From positions 8,556,001 to 8,620,000 of the forward strand of contig NZ_CP107928.1 in the NCBI RefSeq assembly GCF_036030735.1: DNA of 64,000 nucleotides, read 5' to 3'. A model generated the notes under the pieces. It saw only the letters and a program-made list of their open reading frames with translations. It had not been told where the DNA came from and did no database searches. The stretch comes from Streptomyces sp. NBC_00425 (GTDB taxonomy: Bacteria; Actinomycetota; Actinomycetes; Streptomycetales; Streptomycetaceae). Made by a program: the position numbers and the translations under genes. Of the stretch, positions 1 through 7,762 are shown one piece after another (positions within the stretch are counted from its first letter, which is position 1; the number at the start of each line of letters is the position of its first letter).

Positions 1-868
1 GCCCAGGCACCCCGTTCGCCCGGTAGGTCGCCTCCGCCGACGCCACCGCCTGGAACGACTCGTCGGTGAACAGCACCTCCGCCCGCGGGTCGGACAGCGC
101 CACCGCCGTGCCGACGATCCCGTTGCCGCAGCCCAGGTCGACGACCCGGCGGCCGCCCCCGGCGCTCGGCAGATGCCGGAGGAAGAACCGGGTGCCGACG
201 TCGAGGCGGTCGGCGCAGAAGACCCCCGCGTGGTTGACGACCGGACGGCCGGAGAGGGTGGGGCCGAGGTCGCCGGGCAGGTCGTACGAGTAGGGCCACG
301 GGGTGGCCGGAGGCTTCAGCGACGGATCGGGGGTGCAGAAGACCAGCCGGGCCTTCTGCTCGGCGAGGGAGGTCCTGGTCGGCCCGAGGATCCGCTCGAA
401 CAGCTTCAGAGTCGAGGTGTGGATCTCCTTCACCATGCCCGCGCCGACGACGACCGTCCCCGCGTGCACGGCGGGCGCCAGCCGCAGCAACTGGTCCTCC
501 AGCAACGCCAGACTCTTGGGGATGCGGACCAGCAGGACGTCGATCCGCTCCGGCGCCGGGTCCTGGGTGGTGAGCAGCCGCACGGAACCGGTCTCGGCCC
601 CGGCCCGCGCCAGATTGGCCCGGGTCGCCTCCTGCCCCAGCCAGGAGTCGGTGATCTGCGTCGGCCGGTGCGCCGCCAACGCCGTGACCAGCGCGCCCCA
701 GCGGTCGCCGAGCACCACCACCGTGCCGGTCAGTGGGACGTCCTGCGCCGCGAGGTGTCTGAGCAGGTAGGCGTCGGAAGCGTCCCAGGCGCGCAGCTGA
801 TCGCGAGGGTCCTCGGGGTGGCGGGCCAGCTCGACCTCGCCCCACGGCGTCGTCATACGGTCGTTCAT
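1..868 (-). CDS. Class I SAM-dependent methyltransferase, RlmG/RsmC type (C-terminus off window)
   Basis: The protein reads MNDRMTTPWGEVEL at its N-terminus and runs off the left edge of the window after about 289 codons. A region without the usual SAM motif comes first, as in the N-terminal pseudo-domain of the RsmC/RlmG 16S/23S rRNA (guanine-N2) methyltransferases. The SAM-binding motif I VVDLGCGNGIVG follows, and then an acidic loop (FTDES). The catalytic NPPF motif would lie beyond the edge. The likely role is methylation of a guanine in ribosomal RNA; whether the target is 16S or 23S cannot be told. The ATG at 868 is preferred because a TAGCCT -10 element ends 7 nt upstream and no ribosome-binding site is present, which suggests a leaderless transcript. 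Confidence 0.8.
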   Translation of the reverse strand, partial: MNDRMTTPWGEVELARHPEDPRDQLRAWDASDAYLLRHLAAQDVPLTGTVVVLGDRWGALVTALAAHRPTQITDSWLGQEATRANLARAGAETGSVRLLTTQDPAPERIDVLLVRIPKSLALLEDQLLRLAPAVHAGTVVVGAGMVKEIHTSTLKLFERILGPTRTSLAEQKARLVFCTPDPSLKPPATPWPYSYDLPGDLGPTLSGRPVVNHAGVFCADRLDVGTRFFLRHLPSAGGGRRVVDLGCGNGIVGTAVALSDPRAEVLFTDESFQAVASAEATYRANGVPG

Positions 869-875
869 CGTGGTC

Positions 876-881
876 AGGCTA
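876..881 (-). promoter_or_regulatory. -10 element TAGCCT of a leaderless methyltransferase transcript
   Basis: TAGCCT on the minus strand lies 7 nt before the ATG at 868, and no Shine-Dalgarno is present between them. Transcription would start at or next to the start codon. Confidence 0.5.
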
Positions 882-950
882 GCCGAGCCGCAGCTCAGAC
901 GCGGTGTCACCGTCGGCCGCGGCACCACGGACATGCGGGAGGATGGGTCC

Positions 951-1613
951 ATGGACACGGAGTTGTTCCCCCGTGGGCGTACGGAGGTCGCGCCGGGGGC
1001 GGTGCACCTGCCCGACTGGCTGGACGCGGCCCGCCAACGCGAGCTGCTGAGGTCGTGCCGGGAGTGGGCCCGACCGCCGGCCGGGCTGCGCACGGTCCGC
1101 ACGCCCGGCGGCGGCACGATGTCCGCCCGCCAGGTCTGTCTCGGCTGGCACTGGCGCCCGTATGCATACGCCCGCACGGTCACCGACGGCGACGGCACGG
1201 CCGTCAAGCCGTTCCCCGACTGGCTGGGCGAGCTGGGCCGGCGCGCGGTGGCCGACGCGCTCGGGCCGCAGGAGTCCCCGTCGGCTGCGTACGACATCGC
1301 GCTGATCAACTTCTATGACGGCGACGCCCGGATGGGCATGCACCGGGACGCCGACGAGAGATCCGACGCACCCGTGGTCTCCCTCAGCCTGGGCGACTCG
1401 TGCGTCTTCCGCTTCGGGAACCCGCGGACCCGGACGCGGCCCTACACCGACGTCGAGCTGCGCAGCGGCGACCTCTTCGTGTTCGCAGGCCCCTCCCGGC
1501 TTGCGTACCACGGAGTGCCCCGCGTGCTGCCGGGCACCTCTCCGCCCGCGCTGGGCCTCACGGGACGGCTGAACATCACGTTGCGGGTGAGCGGCTTCCC
1601 CGACGCCGCCTGA
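951..1613 (+). CDS. alkB: AlkB-family alpha-ketoglutarate/Fe(II) dioxygenase
   Basis: This 220-residue protein matches the size of E. coli AlkB (216 residues), which repairs N-alkylated DNA bases by oxidative dealkylation. The iron ligands are visible as HRDADE (His and Asp) and the later YHGVPR histidine. The 2-oxoglutarate-binding arginines sit in RLNITLR near the C-terminus, and the INFYDGDARMGMH segment is typical of the family. The ATG at 951 is chosen because GGGAGG precedes it at a normal distance; an upstream in-frame extension to 870 has no such support. It is divergent from the methyltransferase gene and is followed 27 nt later by a ROK regulator. No adaptive-response partner (ada, alkA) is adjacent. 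Confidence 0.9.
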   Translation: MDTELFPRGRTEVAPGAVHLPDWLDAARQRELLRSCREWARPPAGLRTVRTPGGGTMSARQVCLGWHWRPYAYARTVTDGDGTAVKPFPDWLGELGRRAVADALGPQESPSAAYDIALINFYDGDARMGMHRDADERSDAPVVSLSLGDSCVFRFGNPRTRTRPYTDVELRSGDLFVFAGPSRLAYHGVPRVLPGTSPPALGLTGRLNITLRVSGFPDAA

Positions 1614-1640
1614 ACAACGGATCATGGGAGACTCGCCCCC

Positions 1641-2885
1641 ATGAGCGGCAAGGCGGACCCCCGGCCGGCGGGGGAAGGGACCACCTCGAGGGCGCGGCTG
1701 GACCGGGGGCGCGGTGCGCTCGGGCCCGCGCTGGAGCTCGTGCACACCGGACGGGCGCCCACCCGGGCGGTGCTCACGGCCGAGCTCGGCGTCACCCGCG
1801 CGACGGCCGGCGCGGTCGCCGCCGAACTCGTCGCCCTGGGCCTGATCCGGGTGGACGCGCGGCCCGGCGCCGCAGCCGGTTCGCAGGGCCGCCCCTCCCA
1901 CCGGCTCGAGGTCGCGCAGGACGGCCCGGTCGTTCTGGCGGCACAGGTCCACGCCGACGGTTTCCGGGCCGCGCTGGTCGGTCTCGGCGGCCGCATCGTC
2001 GCCACCACGCCCAGCTGTGAGGCCGTCGACGCCGACCCCGCGAAAGTGCTCGGGGCCGCCGTGGACGCGGGCGCGGAGCTGCTGCGGCGCACCGGCCGGC
2101 GCTGTGTGGGCGCCGGGCTCGCCGTGCCCTCCGCGATCACCGAACCCGAAGGGCTGGCGCTCAACCCCCTGCACCTGGCCTGGCCCGCGGGCGCGCCCGT
2201 GCGAGAGATCTTCGCCGAGCGGATCCGCGCCGCCGGCGTCACCGGACCCGCGTTCGCGGCGAACGACGTCAACCTCGCCGCCCTGGCCGAACACCGGCAC
2301 GGGGCCGGGCGCGGCGCCCGTGACCTGCTGTGCGTGGCCACCGGGCATCGGGGCGTCGGCGGCGCGCTCGTGCTGGACGGCCGTCTGCACACGGGCAGTT
2401 CGGGACTGGCCCTGGAGGTCGGGCACCTCACCGTCAATCCCGAGGGACGTGCCTGCTACTGCGGCAGCCGCGGCTGTCTCGACGTGGAGGCCGATCCGCT
2501 CGCCCTGCTGAACACCGCCGGCCGGCAGCCCGGCCCCGAAGGCTCCCTGCTGCAGCAGGCCAACGAACTGATCCGCGAGGAGTACGGCGACCCGGTCGTC
2601 CGCATGGCCGTCGACGCGCTGATCGACCGGCTGGGGCTGGGCCTGGCGGGCCTGGTGAACATCCTCAATCCCGACCGCATCATCCTCGGCGGACTGCACC
2701 GCACCCTCCTCGCGGCCGACCCCGACCGGCTCCGCGCGGTCGTCACCGACCGCAGCCTCTGGGGCCACAACGGCGGGGTGCCGATCCTCGGCTGCTCCCT
2801 CGACCACAACAGCCTGGTCGGAGCGGCCGAGTTGGCCTGGCAGCCGGTCCTGGACGACCCGCTGGGGGCGCTCACCGCGGCGTGA
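1641..2885 (+). CDS. ROK-family transcriptional regulator
   Basis: This 414-residue protein has a winged helix-turn-helix in the first ~90 residues (RAVLTAELGVTRATAGAVAA) followed by a ROK (repressor, ORF, kinase) domain. The domain shows the sugar-binding segment AANDVNLAALAEH, the EVGHLTV histidine and the zinc-binding cysteine cluster CYCGSRGCLD. Proteins with this layout (NagC/XylR/Mlc type) repress sugar-utilisation genes and are released by a sugar or sugar phosphate. No sugar operon is adjacent, so the target is not evident from context. The start follows GGGAGA upstream. Confidence 0.88.
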   Translation: MSGKADPRPAGEGTTSRARLDRGRGALGPALELVHTGRAPTRAVLTAELGVTRATAGAVAAELVALGLIRVDARPGAAAGSQGRPSHRLEVAQDGPVVLAAQVHADGFRAALVGLGGRIVATTPSCEAVDADPAKVLGAAVDAGAELLRRTGRRCVGAGLAVPSAITEPEGLALNPLHLAWPAGAPVREIFAERIRAAGVTGPAFAANDVNLAALAEHRHGAGRGARDLLCVATGHRGVGGALVLDGRLHTGSSGLALEVGHLTVNPEGRACYCGSRGCLDVEADPLALLNTAGRQPGPEGSLLQQANELIREEYGDPVVRMAVDALIDRLGLGLAGLVNILNPDRIILGGLHRTLLAADPDRLRAVVTDRSLWGHNGGVPILGCSLDHNSLVGAAELAWQPVLDDPLGALTAA

Positions 2886-2924
2886 GACCCGGCGCGCCCG
2901 CCCTCCCGGCAGCCCTGCCGCCGG

Positions 2925-3045
2925 TGTACCTGCACGACGGCGCCTGTACGGCCGTACCTGTACGACGGTGCCTGTACGACTGTGCCCGCAGGAACCGTGC
3001 GTGTACGACTGTGCCCGCAGGACCGTGTGTGTACGACGCGGCCGT
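2925..3045. repeat. Degenerate TGTACGAC repeats with a GTACGGCCGTAC palindrome
   Basis: The gap between the ROK gene and the next gene holds several copies of TGTACGAC-like units. The motif tgtacgactgtgcccgcagg occurs twice exactly, starting at 2973 and 3002, a 29-nt period. A perfect 12-bp palindrome GTACGGCCGTAC lies at 2946-2957. No gene is seen in the gap. The units could be a multi-site operator or a hairpin-forming terminator after the ROK gene. Confidence 0.6.
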
Positions 3046-3146
3046 CCCGGCGCGCTCGTGACGGGCCGTCAGCCGGTCGGCCGAGGGAAGCCGCACACGG
3101 ATACCGCCGTGCCAGGGGAAAGGCGCCGGGCGCCCGTGTGCCGACG

Positions 3147-3152
3147 TAGGTT
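3147..3152 (+). promoter_or_regulatory. -10 element TAGGTT, leaderless start
   Basis: TAGGTT ends exactly 6 nt before the ATG at 3159. No purine-rich ribosome-binding site lies between them. Confidence 0.55.
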
Positions 3153-3158
3153 GACGCC

Positions 3159-4043
3159 ATGACAGACCACCTGACCGTCAGCGTCCTGGGCACCGGCATC
3201 ATGGGCGCCGCGATGGCCCGCAGCATCGCTCGGGCCGGCCACACCGTCCGCGTCTGGAACCGCACCCGTGCCAAGGCCGAGCCGCTCGCCGCGGACCGCG
3301 TGCACGTCGCCGCCACGCCCGCGGAGGCCGTCGAGGGCGCGGACGTCGTGCTGACCATGCTCTACGACGGCCCCGCCACCCTGGAGGTGATGCGCGAGGC
3401 CGCTCCGGCCCTGCGCGCCGGGACGGCCTGGGTGCAGTCGACGACCGCCGGGATCGAGGCCGTGACCGACCTGGCGGACTTTGCCCGTGCACATGGTCTC
3501 GCGTTCTTCGACGCCCCCGTCCTGGGCACCCGGCAGCCGGCCGAGGCAGGCCAGCTGACCGTCCTCGCGGCGGGTCCGTCCGCGAGCCGGGCCGCGGTGG
3601 CTCCCGTCCTGGACGCCGTGGGCGCACGGATCGTGTGGACCGGCGAGGACGGCGGCGCGGGCAGCGCCACCCGGCTCAAACTGGTGGCCAACAGCTGGGT
3701 GATCGCGGCGACCGCCGCCACCGGTGAGGTCCTCGCCCTGGCGCGGTCCCTGGGCGTCGACCCGAACGCGTTCTTCGCACTGATCGAGGGCGGTCCGCTC
3801 GACATGGGGTACCTGAAGGCGAAGGCGGCCCTGATCCTCGAGGAACGGCTCACGCCGGCCCAGTTCGCGGTCGCGACGGCAGCGAAGGACGCCCGGCTGA
3901 TCGTCGAGGCCGGGCGCGGGAACGGCGTCCGCCTGGACGTGGCGGCCGCGAGCGCCGAGCGTCTGGAGCGGGCCGCCGCACAGGGCCACGGCGACGAGGA
4001 CATGGCCGCCGCCTACTTCGCCAGCTTCGACAGCGCCCCCTGA
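3159..4043 (+). CDS. NAD(P)-dependent oxidoreductase, 3-hydroxyisobutyrate dehydrogenase-like
   Basis: The protein has 294 residues, normal for the beta-hydroxyacid dehydrogenase family. The N-terminal Rossmann motif VLGTGIMGAAMA is followed by a basic NRTRAKAE stretch, which suggests NADP. GGAGSATRLKLVANSW carries the conserved catalytic lysine. The C-terminal half is the all-helical 6-phosphogluconate dehydrogenase-like domain. Members oxidise or reduce short beta-hydroxy acids or semialdehydes, and some act as imine reductases; the substrate here is unknown. The gene stands alone, is read from a leaderless-type start, and converges on a small DUF1272 gene. Confidence 0.85.
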   Translation: MTDHLTVSVLGTGIMGAAMARSIARAGHTVRVWNRTRAKAEPLAADRVHVAATPAEAVEGADVVLTMLYDGPATLEVMREAAPALRAGTAWVQSTTAGIEAVTDLADFARAHGLAFFDAPVLGTRQPAEAGQLTVLAAGPSASRAAVAPVLDAVGARIVWTGEDGGAGSATRLKLVANSWVIAATAATGEVLALARSLGVDPNAFFALIEGGPLDMGYLKAKAALILEERLTPAQFAVATAAKDARLIVEAGRGNGVRLDVAAASAERLERAAAQGHGDEDMAAAYFASFDSAP

Positions 4044-4054
4044 GGAACCCGGCG

Positions 4055-4080
4055 GAGACCCAGGAGACCCAGGAGACCCC
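4055..4080. repeat. Three 9-bp units (GAGACCCAG) in tandem
   Basis: Two exact GAGACCCAG units and a third reading GAGACCCC lie between the stop codons of two convergent genes. Confidence 0.6.
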
Positions 4081-4099
4081 GGCTCACCCCCCGCCGTCG

Positions 4100-4288
4100 T
4101 CAGCCGGCGGGGGCTCGGCGGCGCGGCCGGGGGACCAGCTCCCCGCCGCAGTTGGGGCAGACCTCGCCCATGGCCTCCCCGCACGGGACGCAGAACGTGC
4201 ACTCGTAGGAGCAGATCCGGGCCGGCCCGTCGGGCGGCAGGGCGGCGGTGGTGCAGCGTTCGCAGGGGTCGCGCATCTCCAGGGCCAT
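4100..4288 (-). CDS. DUF1272 small cysteine-rich protein
   Basis: This 62-residue protein has paired cysteines in the order CERC, CSYECTFCVPC and CPNCGGEL, the DUF1272 pattern, which looks like a small zinc ribbon. Its function is unknown. A GAGGAG ribosome-binding site precedes the ATG. It is transcribed away from the DUF4865/TetR pair with a 200-nt gap, so it is probably its own unit. Confidence 0.85.
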   Translation of the reverse strand: MALEMRDPCERCTTAALPPDGPARICSYECTFCVPCGEAMGEVCPNCGGELVPRPRRRAPAG

Positions 4289-4495
4289 CGTGCCAGGTGC
4301 TCCTCGTCAGGGGGTTCGTGTGTCGCCCTCCATGGTCCGCCGGACGCGGGCGTCCGTCGGCCGCTCGGCGGGCCACACATCCGCAGGATCGGGCCTCCGG
4401 AGCCAGCCGCCCGCAGCGCCCGCCGCCCGCAGCCCCCTGCGGCCACCGCCGGCGCCCGTAGCCCGCGCCGACCGCTCGTGCGCCCAGGGCTCACC

Positions 4496-5080
4496 TCACC
4501 ACTGGCGGCCCGTGGGGAGCGCGGCCCGCCCCGGCGTGGACAGGTGCAGCACCTGGAACAGCTCGCCCTCGGCCTTCGGCGCGTCGTGCTCCCAGAGGGA
4601 CAGCTGAACGGTCTCCCACCGGCTCGTGTCGACGGCGGCAGCCGCGAGCACCGCCCCGTCCTCCCGCGCCAGCCGTCGTGCCTCGTCCACCGCCTCCTGC
4701 ACGCCGGCGGAGACCGGGCCGCCGTCCGGAAGGGGTCGGCGCCGCCGTACGGCGAACCGGGCGGGGGCCGCGCCGTAGGCCCCCTCCTCGTAGGTCAGAC
4801 CCGTCCACTGGCGGACCGCCGGGCGCCCGAAGTCGTCGCTCAGGCCCTGGAATCCGGCGCCCCACAGGAAGGAGTTCATGCCCTCCACGGTGTTCCAGAG
4901 GTAGAACGGCGCGTACTGGCTGACCGGTGAGCCGTGCACCCCGCGCTCGCGCAGCAGATACGCCTTGAGACCGAGGCCCGCCCAGTCGTCCAGCAGATGC
5001 CCGACACGGGCCACGCGCGCGCGGATGACGCCCGTGTCGTAGTCGGCGGGCAGGGTCAGCTCGTACTGCATGGCGTGCAC
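4496..5080 (-). CDS. DUF4865 family protein
   Basis: This protein of 191-194 residues (start GTG 5080 or ATG 5071) contains MQYELTLPADYD, followed by LKAYLLRERG, QYAPFYLW and WGAGFQGL, features of the DUF4865 family, which is often paired with a TetR regulator. The biochemical role is unknown; a dimeric alpha/beta barrel monooxygenase-like fold has been a common guess. AGGAGG lies 4 nt before the GTG and 13 nt before the ATG, so the start is not settled. The gene overlaps the end of the upstream tetR-like gene by up to 25 nt, so the two are co-transcribed and probably co-regulated. Confidence 0.8.
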   Translation of the reverse strand: MHAMQYELTLPADYDTGVIRARVARVGHLLDDWAGLGLKAYLLRERGVHGSPVSQYAPFYLWNTVEGMNSFLWGAGFQGLSDDFGRPAVRQWTGLTYEEGAYGAAPARFAVRRRRPLPDGGPVSAGVQEAVDEARRLAREDGAVLAAAAVDTSRWETVQLSLWEHDAPKAEGELFQVLHLSTPGRAALPTGRQW

Positions 5081-5655
5081 GGGGCCTCCTGGACGGCCGG
5101 GCGGGGGGTGAGCAGGCAGAGCAGTCCGCGGACGCCCGCGTCGAAGGCGGCCGGCGAACCGGCCGCGCGGGCCAGCACGTATCCGCCCTGGACCGTCGCG
5201 ACGACGGTGGCGGCGATCGCCTCACCGTCCAGTTCCGGGCCGAACTGCCCCTGTTCCTTGCCCTCTTCGACGATGTGGGCGATCAGTTCGCGGATCCCGT
5301 CGATCGTCTCGTCCACGGGTTCGCGCAGCGCCTCGTCCGCGATGACGTCCGGGTCCATCGTCAGGCGTCCGAGGGGGCAGCCGCGCAACACGTCGCGCTC
5401 GCGCGTGAGGTACGCCTCGATGCGTTCATAGGGCGTGCCCGGACCGTTCAGCACTTCCTCGACGGAGGCGCGCATCTCCTCGGCCGTCCGCCGGATCGCC
5501 GCCAGTGCGAGATCGGGCTTGCCCTTGAAGTGGTGGTACATGCTGCCCTGTCCCGCGCCCGCCCGCTCCAGGATCGCCCGGGGGCTCGTCCCCACGTAAC
5601 CGCGCTCCCAGAGCAGTTCCCGAGTGGACTCGATCAGTCGTTCCGACGTGCTCAT
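5056..5655 (-). CDS. TetR/AcrR-family regulator
   Basis: This 199-residue protein has an N-terminal helix-turn-helix (RAILERAGAGQGSMYHHFKGKPDLAL) and a helical ligand-binding domain with a cysteine in LRGCPLGRL, as in TetR members of the YxaF/LmrA kind. The start at 5655 is chosen because the -10 hexamer TACAGT ends 6 nt upstream and overlaps an inverted-repeat operator (5664-5683); an in-frame extension upstream is noncoding in character. It likely represses itself and the overlapping DUF4865 gene. Confidence 0.88.
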   Translation of the reverse strand: MSTSERLIESTRELLWERGYVGTSPRAILERAGAGQGSMYHHFKGKPDLALAAIRRTAEEMRASVEEVLNGPGTPYERIEAYLTRERDVLRGCPLGRLTMDPDVIADEALREPVDETIDGIRELIAHIVEEGKEQGQFGPELDGEAIAATVVATVQGGYVLARAAGSPAAFDAGVRGLLCLLTPRPAVQEAPCTPCSTS

Positions 5656-5663
5656 GAAGCGAC

Positions 5664-5683
5664 TGTACATACCAGTAGGTACA
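5664..5683. promoter_or_regulatory. TetR-type operator overlapping the tetR promoter
   Basis: tgtacataccagtaggtaca is an imperfect inverted repeat of the TACATACC...GGTA class bound by TetR proteins of this kind. It overlaps the minus-strand -10 hexamer TACAGT (5662-5667), so binding would block tetR and DUF4865 transcription. Confidence 0.65.
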
Positions 5684-5851
5684 GAAGTCGAGGGCTCAGG
5701 GAGCACCCGTGGCACGCTCGCGTACTCCCTGCGAGGTACGCGCACTGACGCCGGCCGTGCGACGACGCCGGCCCCCGCCCCGCGGGACTCTCGAGACGTC
5801 GAGCAGAACCCGTTGCAGACCCACTGCAGATCCCCGAGGAGATGACCTGAG

Positions 5852-6145
5852 ATGAACACCCTGGCTGACTGGCACGGCGGCGGCCCCGGCCCGTGGATCC
5901 TGTTCCTCCCGCTGATCTGGGCGGCCGTGGTGATCGGCGCGCTCACGCTGGTGCGCCGTACCGTGTGGCGCGGCCGCCCCGGTCCCTGGGGCGCGACGCG
6001 CGACCCCCGACCCACCGGGGACTCACCCCTCGCCGTCCTCGGCCGCCGCTTCGCCTCCGGCGAGATCGACGAAGACGAGTACTGGCGCCGACTGTCCGTC
6101 CTGGACGAGCAGTTCGGCCGCGTGGGCAGGGGCGGCACGGCGTGA
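5852..6145 (+). CDS. SHOCT-domain membrane-anchored small protein
   Basis: This 97-residue protein has one transmembrane helix (WILFLPLIWAAVVIGALTLV, about residues 15-35), a basic linker, and a C-terminal SHOCT motif (AVLGRRFASGEIDEDEYWRRLSVL). SHOCT modules are short two-helix oligomerisation elements found at the ends of many proteins. The function here is unknown. GAGGAG lies upstream of the ATG. It is divergent from the TetR gene and could share its control region. Confidence 0.82.
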   Translation: MNTLADWHGGGPGPWILFLPLIWAAVVIGALTLVRRTVWRGRPGPWGATRDPRPTGDSPLAVLGRRFASGEIDEDEYWRRLSVLDEQFGRVGRGGTA

Positions 6146-6383
6146 GCGCGGTGACCGCCCCGCCCTGACACGGGACGGGGTACGGGGCGTCTACGCCGTG
6201 AAGGCGTGCGGTGTGCCGGCGAAACCGTCGGCCTCCCCGCTCTCCTGCGGCCGGCGGCGCGGCACCGTGGCGCCGGTGTCAGCCGCCGGCCTCCGGGAAC
6301 GCCTGCGCCCGGTGTGCCGACCCTCGGTGGGGGCCGCACACCGGGCACGGGGGCGCCTCGCCGTACGGGACGTCACCGCCCGG

Positions 6384-6914
6384 TCAGCCGACGACGGCCG
6401 ACCGGGCGGGGGCATGCGCGGGCCGCAGATCGTCGACGGACACGACCTCCGTGAACCGGGGCGCGGCCTGCTCCCGCGGCGTGCGGCGCGGCGGACGCGC
6501 CGCGAGCTCCCGTGCGGCGACGGGCGCCGGCAGCGTGAACCACACGACCTTGCCGGACTCGCCGTCCGGCCGGGCGCCCCAGCTCTCGCTGACCGCGGCC
6601 ACCATGGCCAGCCCGCGTCCGCAGGTGGCGAGCGTCTCGGCGGTCTTGACGACCGGCAGCCGCGGATCGTGGTCGCGCACGGAGACGGTCAGCCGGTCCA
6701 GCAGCAGCTCCATCTCCACGACGCAGGTCTTGTCGGGCTGGGCGTGCAGGTGGACGTTGGTCAACAGCTCCGTCACACCGAGCGCAGCCCGGTCTATCAG
6801 CGGGTCCATATGCCAGTAGCGCAACTGCGCCGATACGATTCTGCGGACCTGACCGATCCGCGACGGCAGGGCCTGAAGCTCCACCATGCAGTGCCTGCTT
6901 GGGTTGCTGATCAC
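6384..6914 (-). CDS. HATPase regulatory kinase, anti-sigma factor (RsbW/SpoIIAB-like)
   Basis: The protein (176 residues from the GTG at 6914) is a stand-alone HATPase_c domain. The N box is ALGVTELLTNVHLHA, the G1 region is VSVRDHDPRLP and the G2 region is GRGLAMV. Streptomyces encode dozens of these serine kinases or ATP-binding proteins, which bind sigma factors or phosphorylate anti-anti-sigma factors. The C-terminal ~40 residues are a low-complexity Arg/Pro/Ala tail. The GTG is preferred because GGGGAG precedes it. No sigma factor or STAS partner lies nearby, so the target is unknown. Confidence 0.82.
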   Translation of the reverse strand: MISNPSRHCMVELQALPSRIGQVRRIVSAQLRYWHMDPLIDRAALGVTELLTNVHLHAQPDKTCVVEMELLLDRLTVSVRDHDPRLPVVKTAETLATCGRGLAMVAAVSESWGARPDGESGKVVWFTLPAPVAARELAARPPRRTPREQAAPRFTEVVSVDDLRPAHAPARSAVVG

Positions 6915-7130
6915 GGCTGCGACTCCCCGACTGAGGTCCGGAAGAACACGGAGTTCGGATCGAGCAGGGCGTCTGCGCAAGGCGGCCGCCTGCTGTCTTG
7001 GCCGGCGGGCTGGTTCGCAGCGTTATCGCCGGTAAACCCAGAGTGACGTGAGACCAGAGTGGCGCAGCGGATGCGGTAGCGCAACTCGCGGTGATTCGGC
7101 CACCCGTGCCGGTCTCTCGCCCCCTGCGGC

Positions 7131-7454
7131 TCAGCCGCCGCGCCCCGCCGCCCTGCGCACGGCCTCGATGAAGCGGCGTGCCGCGGGCGGTCCGGGTTCC
7201 CCCGGCGCCGGGTCGTGCTCGCCGAGCGTCAGCAGGTACCGGTTGCCGTTGAGGTCGGCCAGCGCCCGGTCCTCCGGGGCGAACCAGGGTTTCGAGGCGC
7301 GGACCGCCTGCACGGGCGCGCTGTCGATCTCGCTGCCGTAGCTGGTCAGCAACTCCAGCCTGCCGTCGCTGATCCGGACCTGCCCGGCCCGGGTGAGCGA
7401 GCGCAGCCGCTTCCCGATACGCACGCCCGTAGCCGTGAACTCCGGCTCCGCCAT
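7131..7454 (-). CDS. Conserved Streptomyces hypothetical protein
   Basis: This 107-residue protein starts MAEPEFTATGVRIGKRL and contains VRISDGRLELLTSYGSEID and the central RASKPWFAPEDRALADLNGNRYLLTL. No recognised catalytic motif, signal peptide or membrane segment is visible. The ATG at 7454 is chosen because GAGGGGGCGGG precedes it; the longer in-frame reading upstream is Arg/Gly-rich noise. The alternating hydrophobic pattern suggests a small beta-rich fold. Function unknown. Confidence 0.7.
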   Translation of the reverse strand: MAEPEFTATGVRIGKRLRSLTRAGQVRISDGRLELLTSYGSEIDSAPVQAVRASKPWFAPEDRALADLNGNRYLLTLGEHDPAPGEPGPPAARRFIEAVRRAAGRGG

Positions 7455-7762
7455 GCCGTCCCGCCCCCTCGCGTTCGAACTCGTCCGGTGATCCGGGGCG
7501 CGCCCCCGTCCGGCGCCCGCCCCGACCCGGTGCAGTCTGCCCGCGCCCGTCCTCGAGCACCAGTGCGTTCGCAGGTCCGCAAGGGGCCGTCCGGAGCATT
7601 CGTGTGAATGCGCCCCCTCGGCGTCCGCGCCCGCCCCCAGGGCCGCCTTTGAGGGCCCCAAAGGTGTGTTTATGCAGGTGAGAAGCGTGTGGAAGGTGTC
7701 TATGATCGGAGTGTGCCGGCCGCGCGGACCACCGTCGGCGCGCAGCCCGAAGGAGCCCCGCC
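7455..7762. other. Divergent intergenic region with a candidate promoter for the Cds1-like gene
   Basis: No gene is seen here. A plus-strand TATGAT at 7702-7707 is a plausible -10 element for the PLP-enzyme gene at 7763. The stretch around it (7650-7710) is locally less GC-rich than its surroundings. Confidence 0.4.

Noticed and set aside
879..2807. 642-codon open frame on the minus strand across alkB and the ROK gene
   Set aside because: It is an antisense frame kept open by high GC; composition is Arg/Gly/Pro noise and both plus-strand genes have clear family motifs.
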